Below, piece by piece: positions 1 through 6,595 of a stretch of DNA of 32,037 nt. Made by a program: the position numbers and the translations under genes. Below the pieces are notes generated by a model, which was not told the origin of the DNA, did not search any database, and was given only the letters and a program-made list of their open reading frames with translations. The DNA is from Hadesarchaea archaeon (lineage in GTDB: Archaea; Hadarchaeota; Hadarchaeia; Hadarchaeales; Hadarchaeaceae), in the NCBI GenBank assembly GCA_030672285.1, contig DAOVGS010000018.1, forward strand, positions 1 through 32,037. Direction: 5' to 3'. Within the stretch, counting starts at the first letter, position 1; each line of letters opens with the position of its first letter.

Positions 1-38
1 TGGGGCTGTTGTGGCAATTTTCATTTCATTCACACGTA

Positions 39-419
39 TCACCGCTGAACATAAACCCAACCTTTTTCTTCTCTAACGCGACCAAGTTCTCCCTTTCTTA
101 AAAGGCGAATAACAATCGCAGATAAAGATGATTGGGGGTAAATGTAACCATGTTTCTCCAACTCTTTCTGAATATCGCCAAGAGTTCTTTTTTCTTTGAA
201 AAATCCTTCGTTTTTAAGCCTGAGAATCATGTCTGTTGCGCTTATTGGCTTCCTACGTCCATGAACCATCTCATTTCTCCTTTTTACAAGCTCCATTCTG
301 GATCTTTCAAGCATCCCTTCCCGTCTATAAAGCGCCATCACTATTTCTTCTACTGTACGTCTGTCGCTTTCTATCGTCATTTCTGTGCCGCTTTTAGTTT
401 TTATTATCGCTTTTACCAT
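39..419 (-). CDS. Small winged-helix-type protein, hypothetical
   Basis: A 126-residue basic protein. The first ~35 residues (MVKAIIKTKSGTEMTIESDR) look like a short beta-rich domain, and a charged helix follows. Residues ~60-126 look like a winged helix: helices in the region ISATDMILRLKNEGFF and DIQKELEKHGYIYPQSSLSA, then a recognition-type helix and a hairpin ending GWVYVQR. It probably binds DNA, but no specific family is assigned. ATG 419 is preceded by a TATA-like stretch and a palindrome about 30 bp upstream, so the transcript would be short-leadered and perhaps autoregulated. AT-rich base use matches other accessory genes here rather than the GC-rich metabolic genes. Confidence 0.6.
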   Translation of the reverse strand: MVKAIIKTKSGTEMTIESDRRTVEEIVMALYRREGMLERSRMELVKRRNEMVHGRRKPISATDMILRLKNEGFFKEKRTLGDIQKELEKHGYIYPQSSLSAIVIRLLRKGELGRVREEKGWVYVQR

Positions 420-447
420 ATTTTTACCTGAATAAGTATGTAAGCAT

Positions 448-461
448 AAGTATTAATACTT
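448..461. promoter_or_regulatory. Palindromic operator/TATA region upstream of the 39-419 gene
   Basis: AAGTATTAATACTT is a perfect 14-bp palindrome about 29 bp before the minus-strand ATG at 419. It overlaps the likely TATA box (TTAATACTT read on the minus strand). A related half-site (AAGTATG) lies at 434-440. Its position suggests an operator for autoregulation by the adjacent winged-helix protein; that is inference. Confidence 0.4.
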
Positions 462-469
462 TTTGTCGG

Positions 470-712
470 CCCCCTCAACGTGAGCCCCCACGGGTTCGCG
501 ACCGGGCGCCCGGCCTCGGTGGGAGTGGACGAGTATCGGCGACTATTCCTCCAAATCGTAGATCATCGCCGTCCCCGTCTCCTCGAGCTCGCCCTTCGAG
601 CAGGGCTCCGCCCCCTCCGAGATCTCCTGCGCGCTCAGCGGCCCGTGGCAGCCCGCACACCGATGGTGCCCGGCCCCAGGTCAGGTCTACCAGCCCCCCA
701 ACGTGAGCTCCT
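470..712. repeat. Imperfect direct repeats bounding a 240-bp GC-rich segment
   Basis: A ~20-bp unit with core CAACGTGAGC, preceded by a C-run and followed by YCC, occurs at 470-490 and again at 693-712 in the same orientation. On the minus strand both copies encode the same peptide start (GAHV) in one frame, so they may be two copies of the same coding start rather than transposition marks. The enclosed segment is much more GC-rich than the sequence on either side and holds a decayed zinc-ribbon frame. Confidence 0.45.
543..690 (-). pseudogene. Fragment of a small zinc-ribbon protein, probably frameshifted
   Basis: On the minus strand one frame reads HHRCAGCHGPLS, continues through an acidic stretch with a further Cys (EGAEPCSKGELEE), and ends MIYDLEE-stop at 543. 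The CxxCH motif suggests metal binding. This frame is closed upstream by TGA and has no usable start. A neighbouring frame upstream reads GAHVGGLVDLTWG and would join it after a +1 shift, so the gene looks frameshifted. It may also be one decayed copy of a duplicated unit, because GAHV recurs at the 470-490 repeat. Family unknown. Confidence 0.35.
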
Positions 713-725
713 ACCCCCTTAAAAA

Positions 726-760
726 CGATATTTTTAAGTATCGGTTTATCTATAAAAATA
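726..760 (+). promoter_or_regulatory. Promoter/operator of the Fic gene
   Basis: The AT-rich block before the Fic start contains an inverted repeat (CGATA at 726-730, TATCG at 739-743) and TATA-like TATAAAAATA at 751-760. The ATG at 771 has no SD sequence, so translation is probably leaderless or short-leadered. A third copy of the half-site (TCGAT) abuts the ATG. The repeated half-sites suggest repressor binding. Confidence 0.4.
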
Positions 761-770
761 TGGAATCGAT

Positions 771-1730
771 ATGGTTCAGTTAAGCGAGCGCCTGCACCGA
801 AGGCTGCTGGAGAAGAAGCGCAGGCTGGATGTGCACCGCCCCCTCTCCACCGAGATGCTGGAGAAGCTCCGCGAGCAGTTCGTGATCGAGTACACCTACC
901 ACACGAACGTCATCGAGGGAAACACCCTGACCCTTCGGGAGACCCAGCTTGTGATCCAGGAGGGAATCACCGTCAAGGGGAAGCCCCTCCGCTACCACCT
1001 CGAGGCGATCAACCACCCCAAGGCCATCGAGTTCATCGAGCGCCTCGCTCAAGGCAAGAAGCCGACCAGCGAAAAGGACATCCCATACCTCCATGGCGTC
1101 GCGATGAAGGGAATCGGGGAGGCCGAGCCGGGGGCCTACCGCCGTGGGCAGGTCGCGATCACGGGCAGCCGTTACAGGCCCCCGCCCCCATACGAGGTTC
1201 CCTTCCTCATGACCGACTACGTTGGCTGGCTGAACGGCAACCCGGAGGAGCTGCGGCCGGTTGAGCTGGCCGGGCTGGCGCACTTCAAGCTCGTCCACGT
1301 TCATCCATTCGTCGACGGCAACGGCCGCGTCGCCCGCCTCCTGATGAACCTCTTTCTCCTGCGCCATGGCTACCCCATCGCTTACGTCCGTCGAGAGGAG
1401 CGGGGGCGCTACTACGATTCATTGGAGCGGGCCCACTTCGGCGCCCCCCGCCCACTCGTCAACTTCATCGGGCGCTGCGTCGAGCAATCCCTCGATTTAT
1501 ACCTCGCCGCAATCGAAGCTGCAACGCCGGAAACGACATTCATCCCCCTAGCCGAGGCGGCGAAGGAAACGCCATTCAGCGTCGAATATTGGGGGCTGCT
1601 CGCGCGGAAGGGTAGGATCGACGCGGTCAAGCGAGGGGGTCGCTGGTACATTCGAAGGGAGACCCTGCGCCGCTACCTCGAGGAGGTCGGACGCGAGAAG
1701 CACGCAAGGGCCGTTAAACACCGTGGATAG
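771..1730 (+). CDS. Fic family protein (AMPylase-type) with C-terminal winged helix
   Basis: A 319-residue Fic-domain protein. The catalytic loop HPFVDGNGR is intact at residues 178-186, with the His that acts as base and the Arg that contacts phosphate. Upstream, TNVIEG at 45-50 fits the inhibitory-helix motif (S/T)xxxE(G/N), placing it among Fic proteins with an N-terminal built-in inhibitory helix. The family usually transfers AMP from ATP to a Ser, Thr or Tyr hydroxyl of a target protein. The C-terminal ~80 residues (LAEAAKETPFSVEYWGLLAR onward) look like a DNA-binding winged helix, as in the common Fic-wHTH architecture. It stands alone, with no antitoxin gene beside it, consistent with built-in inhibition. 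Target unknown. Confidence 0.9.
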   Translation: MVQLSERLHRRLLEKKRRLDVHRPLSTEMLEKLREQFVIEYTYHTNVIEGNTLTLRETQLVIQEGITVKGKPLRYHLEAINHPKAIEFIERLAQGKKPTSEKDIPYLHGVAMKGIGEAEPGAYRRGQVAITGSRYRPPPPYEVPFLMTDYVGWLNGNPEELRPVELAGLAHFKLVHVHPFVDGNGRVARLLMNLFLLRHGYPIAYVRREERGRYYDSLERAHFGAPRPLVNFIGRCVEQSLDLYLAAIEAATPETTFIPLAEAAKETPFSVEYWGLLARKGRIDAVKRGGRWYIRRETLRRYLEEVGREKHARAVKHRG

Positions 1731-1789
1731 CCCCTTGAAATGAGATAAAACACATCGAAACTACATGCCCTCGAGCATTACTCTAGTTC

Positions 1790-2023
1790 TCAAGCAGTGG
1801 CCGGAGCCCTCGTGCCTTCCCCTGCCTCGATGGAGACCCGCTTGGAAAATTCGAGCACCGTGACGCCGATAACCTCACCCTTCCTGTACCTGACTACCAC
1901 GTCGTTGCCCGTCAGCTCGGAGTCATCCGCCTCCCGAACCCCTCCGAAACTGATGTAGAGCACGTCATGATCCCTGTCGTAGGAGACGTCTATGTCCTCC
2001 ACATTTTTTATTCTCGCTTCCAT
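1790..2023 (-). CDS. DUF2283 family small protein
   Basis: A 77-residue protein matching the DUF2283 pattern: VSYDRDHDVLYISFG, then a DSELTGNDVVVRYRKGEVIG stretch and a VLEFSKR end. DUF2283 proteins are small beta-rich proteins of unknown function, often found beside DUF4258 or other toxin-antitoxin genes. It is the last gene of a minus-strand trio with two YgiT-type zinc-finger genes, with gaps of 37 and 52 bp, so co-transcription is plausible. GAGGGGGATCG before the ATG provides an SD-like site. Confidence 0.8.
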   Translation of the reverse strand: MEARIKNVEDIDVSYDRDHDVLYISFGGVREADDSELTGNDVVVRYRKGEVIGVTVLEFSKRVSIEAGEGTRAPATA

Positions 2024-2060
2024 AACACGATCCCCCTCTTTAGTTCCAGCGAGGTCGACT

Positions 2061-2288
2061 TCACGAGTCCAGAGCTTTGACCCTCTCAGCGGATACCTCG
2101 ATTTGGTCCAGATTTTTTACGGCTTCCCTGATTCCCTCGATCATCGTGGCTACTCCAGGGGGATACCACTCCTCCCCGCACCGCGTGCAAACCAGTACGG
2201 GCACCCCTTTGATCGAGATGTCGCCCGTGCGTTCCTGCTTGTGCTCAAGGCGCGTTTTTCCGCCGCATCTGCACGGGTATGCTCTCAT
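2061..2288 (-). CDS. YgiT/MqsA-type zinc-finger protein
   Basis: A 75-residue protein with CRCGG near the N-terminus and CTRCGEEWYPP about 30 residues later, the paired-cysteine zinc ribbon of YgiT/MqsA-type antitoxins. The helical C-terminus (MIEGIREAVKNLDQIEVSAE) is short and lacks the HTH of E. coli MqsA. The start at 2288 is chosen because GAGGAGG lies 7 bp before it; an upstream in-frame start at 2360 lacks this and would overlap the preceding gene. Its paralogue is immediately upstream. No toxin gene is adjacent. Confidence 0.75.
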   Translation of the reverse strand: MRAYPCRCGGKTRLEHKQERTGDISIKGVPVLVCTRCGEEWYPPGVATMIEGIREAVKNLDQIEVSAERVKALDS

Positions 2289-2340
2289 TTTCTTTTCCTC
2301 CTCGTGAAAGTCGGATCCCATATCAAACGGAGAAATTATC

Positions 2341-2583
2341 CTAAACGGCGAAAACCGCAACTTCCTCGACGGTGATGGGCTTCACCAAATTATCCTGAAT
2401 CTTCTCCCGTAATTTTTCCATCTTCTTGAGCTCGCCTTGGGAGTACAGCCTCTCGCCGCACCGCATACAGACCTCCGCAGAGACGCCTCGGATGACGACC
2501 AACTTCCCATTGATGGTATCAACTACGTCGACGCTCTTGTCCACCATCTCGCCGCCGCAGATCGAGCAAATTCCCGCCATCAT
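2341..2583 (-). CDS. YgiT/MqsA-type zinc-finger protein, paralogue of the 2061-2288 product
   Basis: An 80-residue zinc-ribbon protein: CSICGGEM at residues 6-13 and CMRCGERLY about 30 residues later, with the same spacing as its downstream neighbour. A helical tail (ELKKMEKLREKIQDN) and an acidic end (ITVEEVAVFAV) follow. AGAGGAG precedes tandem ATG codons at 2583 and 2580, so either may start. It is the first gene of the minus-strand trio. The family is usually the antitoxin half of a pair, but here two such genes occur with a DUF2283 gene and no recognisable toxin. Confidence 0.75.
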   Translation of the reverse strand: MMAGICSICGGEMVDKSVDVVDTINGKLVVIRGVSAEVCMRCGERLYSQGELKKMEKLREKIQDNLVKPITVEEVAVFAV

Positions 2584-2684
2584 TTTCTCCTCTCCCTAAG
2601 ATCGATCCACTCGTTTTCACTAGGGATATAGACGGTGATGATTATTAATAAAAACCAACAAAAATGACGCCTTCAAAAATCGGT

Positions 2685-4280
2685 TTACCGTTTAAATACT
2701 GTCTCCTGAACATCCTCAGCCCAAGCGAACTTCCGCTGGAGGGTCTTGGGGTAGATCCTTTTCCAGTCGTATGAAACCTCCTCCGCCCACCCGACGTAGA
2801 GGCGCGGGTCGATGTAAGATTTGAGCGATGTCCCGAGGTTGTAGTTGCGCGTGGCCCTTGCCAGCTTCACCTTAAGCCTAGCAGCTCTTACCCGCCTCCG
2901 GAGGCTCTTTATCCGCTTTGTACGCGCGCGGGAGCGGGGCCTTCCCCTGACCTCCTTCAGCTTCACCTCCAAGGCCTTCATGCGGTCAACCTTTTTCCCG
3001 AGGGATTCCTTCCAGTTCTTCGGGAGCTTCCGCTTGTGGTGGCAGGTGATCGCAGCCTCGAGGTTCGCGAGCTTGGCCACATAATTCTTCTCGAAATCCT
3101 GGGCTTCCGGCCGAACTTTGGAACCCGCCAGGTACTCCCTGACGACCTTCGAGGCGTGATAGGTTCTGAAGACCTTGGCCGTGAGCCCGGGCATGACTTG
3201 GCCCAAAAAAGCGTTCACGTGCTCCGAGCGGACCCCCGAGAAAATGGGCGCCCTGGGCTTCTCGATGAAGGACCTCAGGTTATTCACGACTTGGGTCGGC
3301 GGCTTGATTGTCCTACGCCATCGCACCGAGTCCTTGCCCAGAAAGTCAAATTTCACCAGCCCGGAGCCGTCTATCTTGATGTGCGAGCCCCTCAGGGTCG
3401 TGGCCCCAATGGTATCGGCCTCGTCCTTGTCCTTCTCGTCACCGACCCTGAGCTTCAGGTTGTCGATCAGGTAAGATACGGTCGCTATTTTGCGCTGGGC
3501 GATTTCCTCCGAGGCTAGGTTCCCCTCGATGTGCTGCCGAACCCTCTCGACGAGCCCCTCCAGCTCGCGCGCCCTGTTGAACTTTTCGATCTCGCGCTCC
3601 TGCTTGAAGCGCGCGGTGTCGGCTATCCATAGATACTTGAGCTCCCCGCTGAGCTTGTCCTGCCACTTGGCTATCCAGAGGGCATGCGGATCGAAGACCC
3701 TTTCCTTCCAGTGCCCACCGCTTGAAGGTTCCGGGGTTGGAGCATCGGGCGACAGGTTCAGGATAATGTCTTCATAATTGACCCTCGGCTTCCACCGGCC
3801 TCGGAGCGGGTGCTTCCCACGCCCCATAAATATCGAGGGAGGTTCTACGGTGTAGCTGCCGATCTCGATAACCTCGCCGTTCACCTCGGCATACCCATAT
3901 CTCTGCTTGTTCTCCTCCCGGGCTTTTTTCCTGACCTCAGCGAGATTTTTCCTCTCCTCGCGCGACATCGCCTCCCTTCTCGCTTTTTCGGCCTCCACCC
4001 ATCGGATGATCTCTGAGAAATCGAAGTCCGCTATCTTGGCTGAGGTTTCAAGACCCAGGGCCTTCGAGAAGTCACCGGCGAAGTTTCTGACGAAGACCGG
4101 GTCCTCCACGTAGTCAGTTCCCAGCTTCTTGACCCACGAAAGCGCCATCTCCTCCTGCTCCGGGGCCAATTTGATTCGCTTGCCCTTGCAGCAGATGGTG
4201 AAGCCTCGGAATTCATAGATCGGGACGAGCACTCCGTTGTGTTTCAATCTCTCGATCTTAAACTGGTTCAACATTGACAT
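2685..4280 (-). CDS. DNA topoisomerase IB (eukaryote-like)
   Basis: A 531-residue type IB topoisomerase, which relaxes supercoils by single-strand nicking through a 3'-phosphotyrosine. The N-terminal core carries FMGRGKHPLRGRWKPR and YEDIILNLSPDAP, matching the eukaryotic Topo I signature. All five catalytic residues can be placed: Arg278 (LRVGDEK), Lys316 (KFDFLGKDSVRW), Arg372 (TAKVFRTYHAS), His415 (TCHHKRKLPKNW) and Tyr489 (LKSYIDPRLYVGW). A short basic linker of charged helices (~430-475) separates the core from the C-terminal Tyr domain. ATG 4280 is taken as start; TTG 4283 and ATG 4274 are alternatives. A TATA-like TGATATTTAATGG lies ~30 bp upstream. It sits alone among accessory genes. 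Confidence 0.93.
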   Translation of the reverse strand: MSMLNQFKIERLKHNGVLVPIYEFRGFTICCKGKRIKLAPEQEEMALSWVKKLGTDYVEDPVFVRNFAGDFSKALGLETSAKIADFDFSEIIRWVEAEKARREAMSREERKNLAEVRKKAREENKQRYGYAEVNGEVIEIGSYTVEPPSIFMGRGKHPLRGRWKPRVNYEDIILNLSPDAPTPEPSSGGHWKERVFDPHALWIAKWQDKLSGELKYLWIADTARFKQEREIEKFNRARELEGLVERVRQHIEGNLASEEIAQRKIATVSYLIDNLKLRVGDEKDKDEADTIGATTLRGSHIKIDGSGLVKFDFLGKDSVRWRRTIKPPTQVVNNLRSFIEKPRAPIFSGVRSEHVNAFLGQVMPGLTAKVFRTYHASKVVREYLAGSKVRPEAQDFEKNYVAKLANLEAAITCHHKRKLPKNWKESLGKKVDRMKALEVKLKEVRGRPRSRARTKRIKSLRRRVRAARLKVKLARATRNYNLGTSLKSYIDPRLYVGWAEEVSYDWKRIYPKTLQRKFAWAEDVQETVFKR

Positions 4281-4363
4281 CAACCTAGATTATTTTGCGC
4301 CATTAAATATCAGGTGATTCGAGTTGATCGAGTCAACTACCCGCCATGAGCGGGGGAGGTAGC

Positions 4364-4393
4364 TATAAATACTTAAAGTAAGATATATCTTAC
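4364..4393 (+). promoter_or_regulatory. TATA box and palindromic operator of the AbrB-PIN operon
   Basis: TATAAATACTT (4364-4374) is a good TATA box. It is followed by GTAAGATATATCTTAC (4378-4393), a perfect 16-bp palindrome between the TATA box and the ATG at 4405. A dimeric repressor bound there would block the start site. AbrB-type antitoxins commonly autoregulate this way, so the first gene product is the likely ligand. Confidence 0.55.
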
Positions 4394-4404
4394 CGGGTGG
4401 AGAT

Positions 4405-4671
4405 ATGGTTTTGGATATGACAAGGCTCTCGGAGAAGGGGCAAATCGTCATCCCAAATGAGCTGAGGAAGGAGATGGGTCTAAGGGAGGGCACCAGATTC
4501 GTAGTGATGGGGCTGGAAGACACGATCGTCTTGAGGAGGCTGGAGCTTTCCCAAGAGCGAATAAGGTTAAAACGCCTGCTGGAGCGATCAAGAAAGATGG
4601 CCGAGAAAGTTGGTTTCACGGAGAAAGAAGTTGACCGACTGATCCACTCCTTCAGAAAGGTTGGTAGATGA
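4405..4671 (+). CDS. AbrB/SpoVT-family antitoxin
   Basis: An 88-residue protein whose N-terminal swapped-hairpin domain (TRLSEKGQIVIPNELRKEMG, then EGTRFVVMG) is a clear AbrB-family DNA-binding domain. The C-terminal helices (residues ~48-88) are of the kind that bind and block a PIN toxin. The downstream PIN gene overlaps its stop codon, so the two are translationally coupled. GGGTGGAG lies just before the ATG. The palindrome upstream is the probable autoregulatory operator. Confidence 0.88.
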   Translation: MVLDMTRLSEKGQIVIPNELRKEMGLREGTRFVVMGLEDTIVLRRLELSQERIRLKRLLERSRKMAEKVGFTEKEVDRLIHSFRKVGR

Positions 4672-5132
4672 GGATTGCCCTCGACACGAATGTACTCGTC
4701 TCGGCGTTTATCTCAAAACGAGGGCAGCCGGCGAGGTTATTAGACATTCTTTTAACATTTCCGGAAATCCAGCTCATTTCGTCCACCCCCATACTTGAAG
4801 AGCTCAGGGATGTTTTATCGAGAAATGAGGTTAAGGAAAGGTTCCACTATTCGGCTCGTGATATAAAATCCTTCGTTCGGGCTGTTCGGAACGTTTCGGT
4901 TAGAGTAAAAATCAAGTCAAATTTCAAAGTAGTTGTAGACGACCCTAAAGATGATGTTGTCTTAAATACCGCACACGATGGCAGGGCTGACTACGTCGTC
5001 TCTGGAGATCACCATTTACGGGGGTTAAGGAGTTTCAAGGGTATCAAAATCGTTAGTCCCAACCAAATGATGAGGATAATTATGGGGAAGTTCGGCGAAT
5101 TCATCATCCCGAGGGAAAAATTAGGGAGATAA
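4668..5132 (+). CDS. PIN-domain toxin (COG1569-like, VapC type)
   Basis: A 154-residue PIN-domain nuclease. Acidic metal-binding residues are visible: Asp6 (ALDTNVLVSAF), Glu44 (TPILEELRDVL), Asp95/Asp96 (DPKDDVVLNTA) and Asp114 (VVSGDHHL). The domain is a Mg-dependent RNase, and in VapBC-type pairs it cleaves RNA when not bound by its antitoxin. Its ATG at 4668 overlaps the antitoxin stop by 4 bp. The RNA target cannot be deduced. Length is normal for the COG1569 branch, which is a little longer than classic VapC. Confidence 0.88.
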   Translation: MRIALDTNVLVSAFISKRGQPARLLDILLTFPEIQLISSTPILEELRDVLSRNEVKERFHYSARDIKSFVRAVRNVSVRVKIKSNFKVVVDDPKDDVVLNTAHDGRADYVVSGDHHLRGLRSFKGIKIVSPNQMMRIIMGKFGEFIIPREKLGR

Positions 5133-5140
5133 ACAACCAA

Positions 5141-5524
5141 CTACCTATGAGCGGAGGAGGTAGTCGATTTCTTGCCCTTCGTGATGGAGATTCCCTGCCC
5201 CGTCAGCATTATCTTCACCTTCTCCCGCGGGGCGAGGTTCAGGGACTTCGCCATGGCCCTCGGGATCGAGACGACCAGCGACCCTCCGACTTGCTTCAGC
5301 TCACGCTCCTCCTCCAGCCACGGCTTCCAGATCCCGAGCTTGATTGCCTTCTCCTGCGCCCGCGCGACCTGTTCGGCCGTGTAAAATTCCTCCCCACATT
5401 TAGCACATTTGTCCACCTCCAGCTTGGGTTCGATGACTACCCGTCCCATGAGGTAGGGTGCCCTCGCGCGTTTGACCGCCCCCCCGCAAATCGGGCATCG
5501 CTTGAGGTATTTTCCGACCATCAT
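5141..5524 (-). CDS. YgiT-type zinc finger fused to AbrB domain, putative antitoxin
   Basis: A 127-residue fusion. Residues ~9-45 form a zinc ribbon (CPICGG and CAKCGEEFY). After a linker helix, residues ~77-115 form an AbrB-type domain (VGGSLVVSIPRAMAKSLNLA). MqsA-like antitoxins have a zinc domain plus a DNA-binding domain; here AbrB replaces the usual HTH. It overlaps the stop of the upstream toxin-like gene by 4 bp (ATGA), so the order is toxin first, antitoxin second. Its last codons lie in the repeat that also flanks the AbrB-PIN module. Confidence 0.8.
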   Translation of the reverse strand: MMVGKYLKRCPICGGAVKRARAPYLMGRVVIEPKLEVDKCAKCGEEFYTAEQVARAQEKAIKLGIWKPWLEEERELKQVGGSLVVSIPRAMAKSLNLAPREKVKIMLTGQGISITKGKKSTTSSAHR

Positions 5525-5772
5525 ATCGCTCTCCTTGTGGTTTGTCCAATGTTTATCACGACGATTTTGTCGGCCAGTTCAGCATACCTGATGAGGACGA
5601 ACTTTCCGGCGAATTTGTCCTGCGCCAGCCATTTTCCGGCCTTTCGACTTTCAAGTTTCCGCTCCCCACCTTCTATCGCGGCGACCAACCTTTGAACCGA
5701 CATGCCGAGGTGATCCATCTCGCGCCGTGCCGACTTGGTTATCACCAGACGTTTCCCCTTCGTGTATAACAT
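5521..5772 (-). CDS. DUF4258/RelE-like small toxin candidate
   Basis: An 83-residue basic protein. The start VITKSARREMDHLGMSVQRL resembles DUF4258 proteins, where an early His follows a helix leading to an 'RGIS'-like turn. The second half (KWLAQDKFAGKFVLIRYAEL then DKIVVINIGQTTR) gives the strands expected of a RelE/DUF4258 fold. DUF4258 genes typically pair with YgiT-type zinc-finger genes, exactly the arrangement here with the overlapping downstream gene. Catalytic residues are not assigned. A copy of the shared TATA/inverted-repeat element lies 56 bp upstream, and a repeated GTTAAA stretch lies nearer the ATG. Confidence 0.65.
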   Translation of the reverse strand: MLYTKGKRLVITKSARREMDHLGMSVQRLVAAIEGGERKLESRKAGKWLAQDKFAGKFVLIRYAELADKIVVINIGQTTRRAI

Positions 5773-5827
5773 TTGTTTAACCTTTATTTAACTTTTTAGG
5801 GTGGATTTTCGGTGCCCGGTTTAAACA

Positions 5828-5867
5828 CTCCCGCCGAGGCTTTGCGCGGGGGTTGTTTATAAAGAGG
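5828..5867 (-). promoter_or_regulatory. Shared TATA/GC-inverted-repeat element, copy A
   Basis: Read on the minus strand: a TATA box (TTTATAAA, 5856-5863), then a C-run, then CCGCGCAAAGCCTCGGCGGG. The GC arms form an imperfect inverted repeat around CAAAGCCT. The TATA-to-arm distance puts the expected transcription start at the end of the repeat. It points into the toxin-like gene starting at 5772. Confidence 0.65.
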
Positions 5868-5894
5868 AAAACGTGGGGCTTGATTTAACCGACA

Positions 5895-5910
5895 TTATCA
5901 AAAATGATAA
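5895..5910. promoter_or_regulatory. Inverted repeat upstream of element copy A
   Basis: TTATCA-AAAA-TGATAA is a perfect 6-bp inverted repeat ~30 bp upstream of the TATA box of copy A and just past the end of the small ORF at 5930. It could be an operator or a weak terminator hairpin; the sequence does not decide. Confidence 0.3.
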
Positions 5911-5929
5911 GTTGGGTTGATTGAATCAG

Positions 5930-6100
5930 TTAACCCCTAAGCACCCGCCATGTTCGCACCGCTTCAGCTCGCGCCGGCCGCCCCTCGACAAAAATCTCCA
6001 TCGCCCGGTGCCGCGAAGTCCACTGAATCAGCCTGGGCTTCGAGATCCGCCTGCCCACGCACCTTATCTTCTCCGCCTCTATCCTATCGCTCCGGTTCAA
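5930..6100 (-). CDS. Small basic protein, overlaps the RHH regulator gene
   Basis: An uninterrupted 56-codon frame from TTG 6100 to TAA 5930. It overlaps the 3' end of the ribbon-helix-helix gene by 17 bp in another frame. GGGGGGAGG about 6 bp before the TTG would serve as SD. The product is strongly basic, with stretches RIEAEKIRCVGRRIS, IQWTSRHRAMEIFVEG and AVRTWRVLRG. This composition is more protein-like than the other two frames, which are broken or Gly/Ala-rich. It may be a nucleic-acid-binding partner of the upstream regulator. Family unknown; it could also be a remnant. Confidence 0.45.
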   Translation of the reverse strand: MNRSDRIEAEKIRCVGRRISKPRLIQWTSRHRAMEIFVEGRPARAEAVRTWRVLRG

Positions 6101-6416
6101 CCCAACCCTCCCCCCACAGTTCCAGCAGGAGCTCGTTGACGAGGTCGAAGTCTATCCTCAGGGCATCGCTTATCTCATCCGCACGCACGCGCTCCCTGCC
6201 CTTCAGGTACCGCTGGATCTCCTTCTTCGCCCGCCCCTTGGGCACGTCGCGGTAGGTGACGACTTCCAGGCCCCGAAGGTGCTCGGCGTAGTGTTTTATT
6301 GCCCCCCTTATCGCCTCCGCTTTCGAAACCCTGAGCCTTTCCGTAATCGCGTTCAAATCCTTCTGGCTCCCCGTGAGGTCAACCGGATAGACTAGCCTCT
6401 CGGTTTTCACGGGCAT
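6084..6416 (-). CDS. Ribbon-helix-helix plus winged-helix regulator
   Basis: A 110-residue protein from ATG 6416. Residues 1-45 (TERLVYPVDLTGSQKDLN then RLRVSKAEAIRGAIKHY) fit a ribbon-helix-helix DNA-binding domain. Residues ~55-110 look like a compact winged helix (EIQRYLKGRERVRADEISDA, ending LWGEGWVEPER). GAGGAG directly precedes this ATG. The frame is open further upstream to 6584, but that extension is encoded by the promoter element and AT-rich repeats, so it is rejected. The combination of two DNA-binding domains suggests a repressor acting on the adjacent repeated sites. Confidence 0.65.
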   Translation of the reverse strand: MPVKTERLVYPVDLTGSQKDLNAITERLRVSKAEAIRGAIKHYAEHLRGLEVVTYRDVPKGRAKKEIQRYLKGRERVRADEISDALRIDFDLVNELLLELWGEGWVEPER

Positions 6417-6419
6417 CTC

Positions 6420-6450
6420 CTCATTGTATAGGTTGTATAAATTTGTATAA
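6420..6450 (-). promoter_or_regulatory. AT-rich tandem repeats before the RHH regulator
   Basis: On the minus strand the leader carries TTTATACAAATTTATACAA followed by CCTATACAATG, giving three tandem TATACAA units at ~10-bp spacing just before GAGGAG-ATG. A similar AT-rich arrangement (TATATAAACTTATATAACC) precedes the other regulator at 7159. These could be a second TATA box or helical-phase operator sites for the regulator itself. Confidence 0.4.
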
Positions 6451-6486
6451 ATATCTGCTGGTGTGGCCTCGGATTTCTTCAACGCT

Positions 6487-6525
6487 TCCCGCCGAGGCTT
6501 TGGGCGGGGGTTCTTTATAAGGGGG
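6487..6525 (-). promoter_or_regulatory. Shared TATA/GC-inverted-repeat element, copy B
   Basis: Minus strand: CTTATAAAGAA, C-run, then CCCGCCCAAAGCCTCGGCGG. The arms CCCGCC/GGCGGG form a perfect 6-bp inverted repeat with a 9-nt spacer. It lies ~70 bp upstream of the RHH regulator start at 6416, with the AT-rich repeats in between. Confidence 0.65.
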
Positions 6526-6595
6526 CAAAAATCGTCGGGGCGATGCTCAAGAGCGCTCGAAAGCCTTATTTGCTGTAAAAACAATTCTTAACTGC

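Larger units (their letters stand above)
4333..5165. repeat. Direct repeats flanking the AbrB-PIN module
   Basis: CAACTACC, a short variable part, then ATGAGCGGRGGAGGTAG occurs at 4333-4362 and 5138-5162 in the same orientation, one copy on each side of the AbrB-PIN gene pair. Each copy is itself an inverted repeat (CTACC/GGTAG). On the minus strand the right copy encodes the last residues of the YgiT-AbrB gene (TTSSAHR), and the left copy reads ATSPAHGG-stop. The left copy is therefore the detached 3' end of a related gene. This suggests the AbrB-PIN module was inserted into, or duplicated with, a YgiT-AbrB locus. Confidence 0.55.

Noticed and set aside
780-1367. 195-codon minus-strand frame opposite Fic
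   Set aside because: Antisense shadow caused by biased third positions; the Fic motifs on the plus strand are complete.
6120-6160. Minus-strand region considered as additional zinc finger
   Set aside because: No cysteine pairs in the regulator frame; the fold reads as a winged helix.
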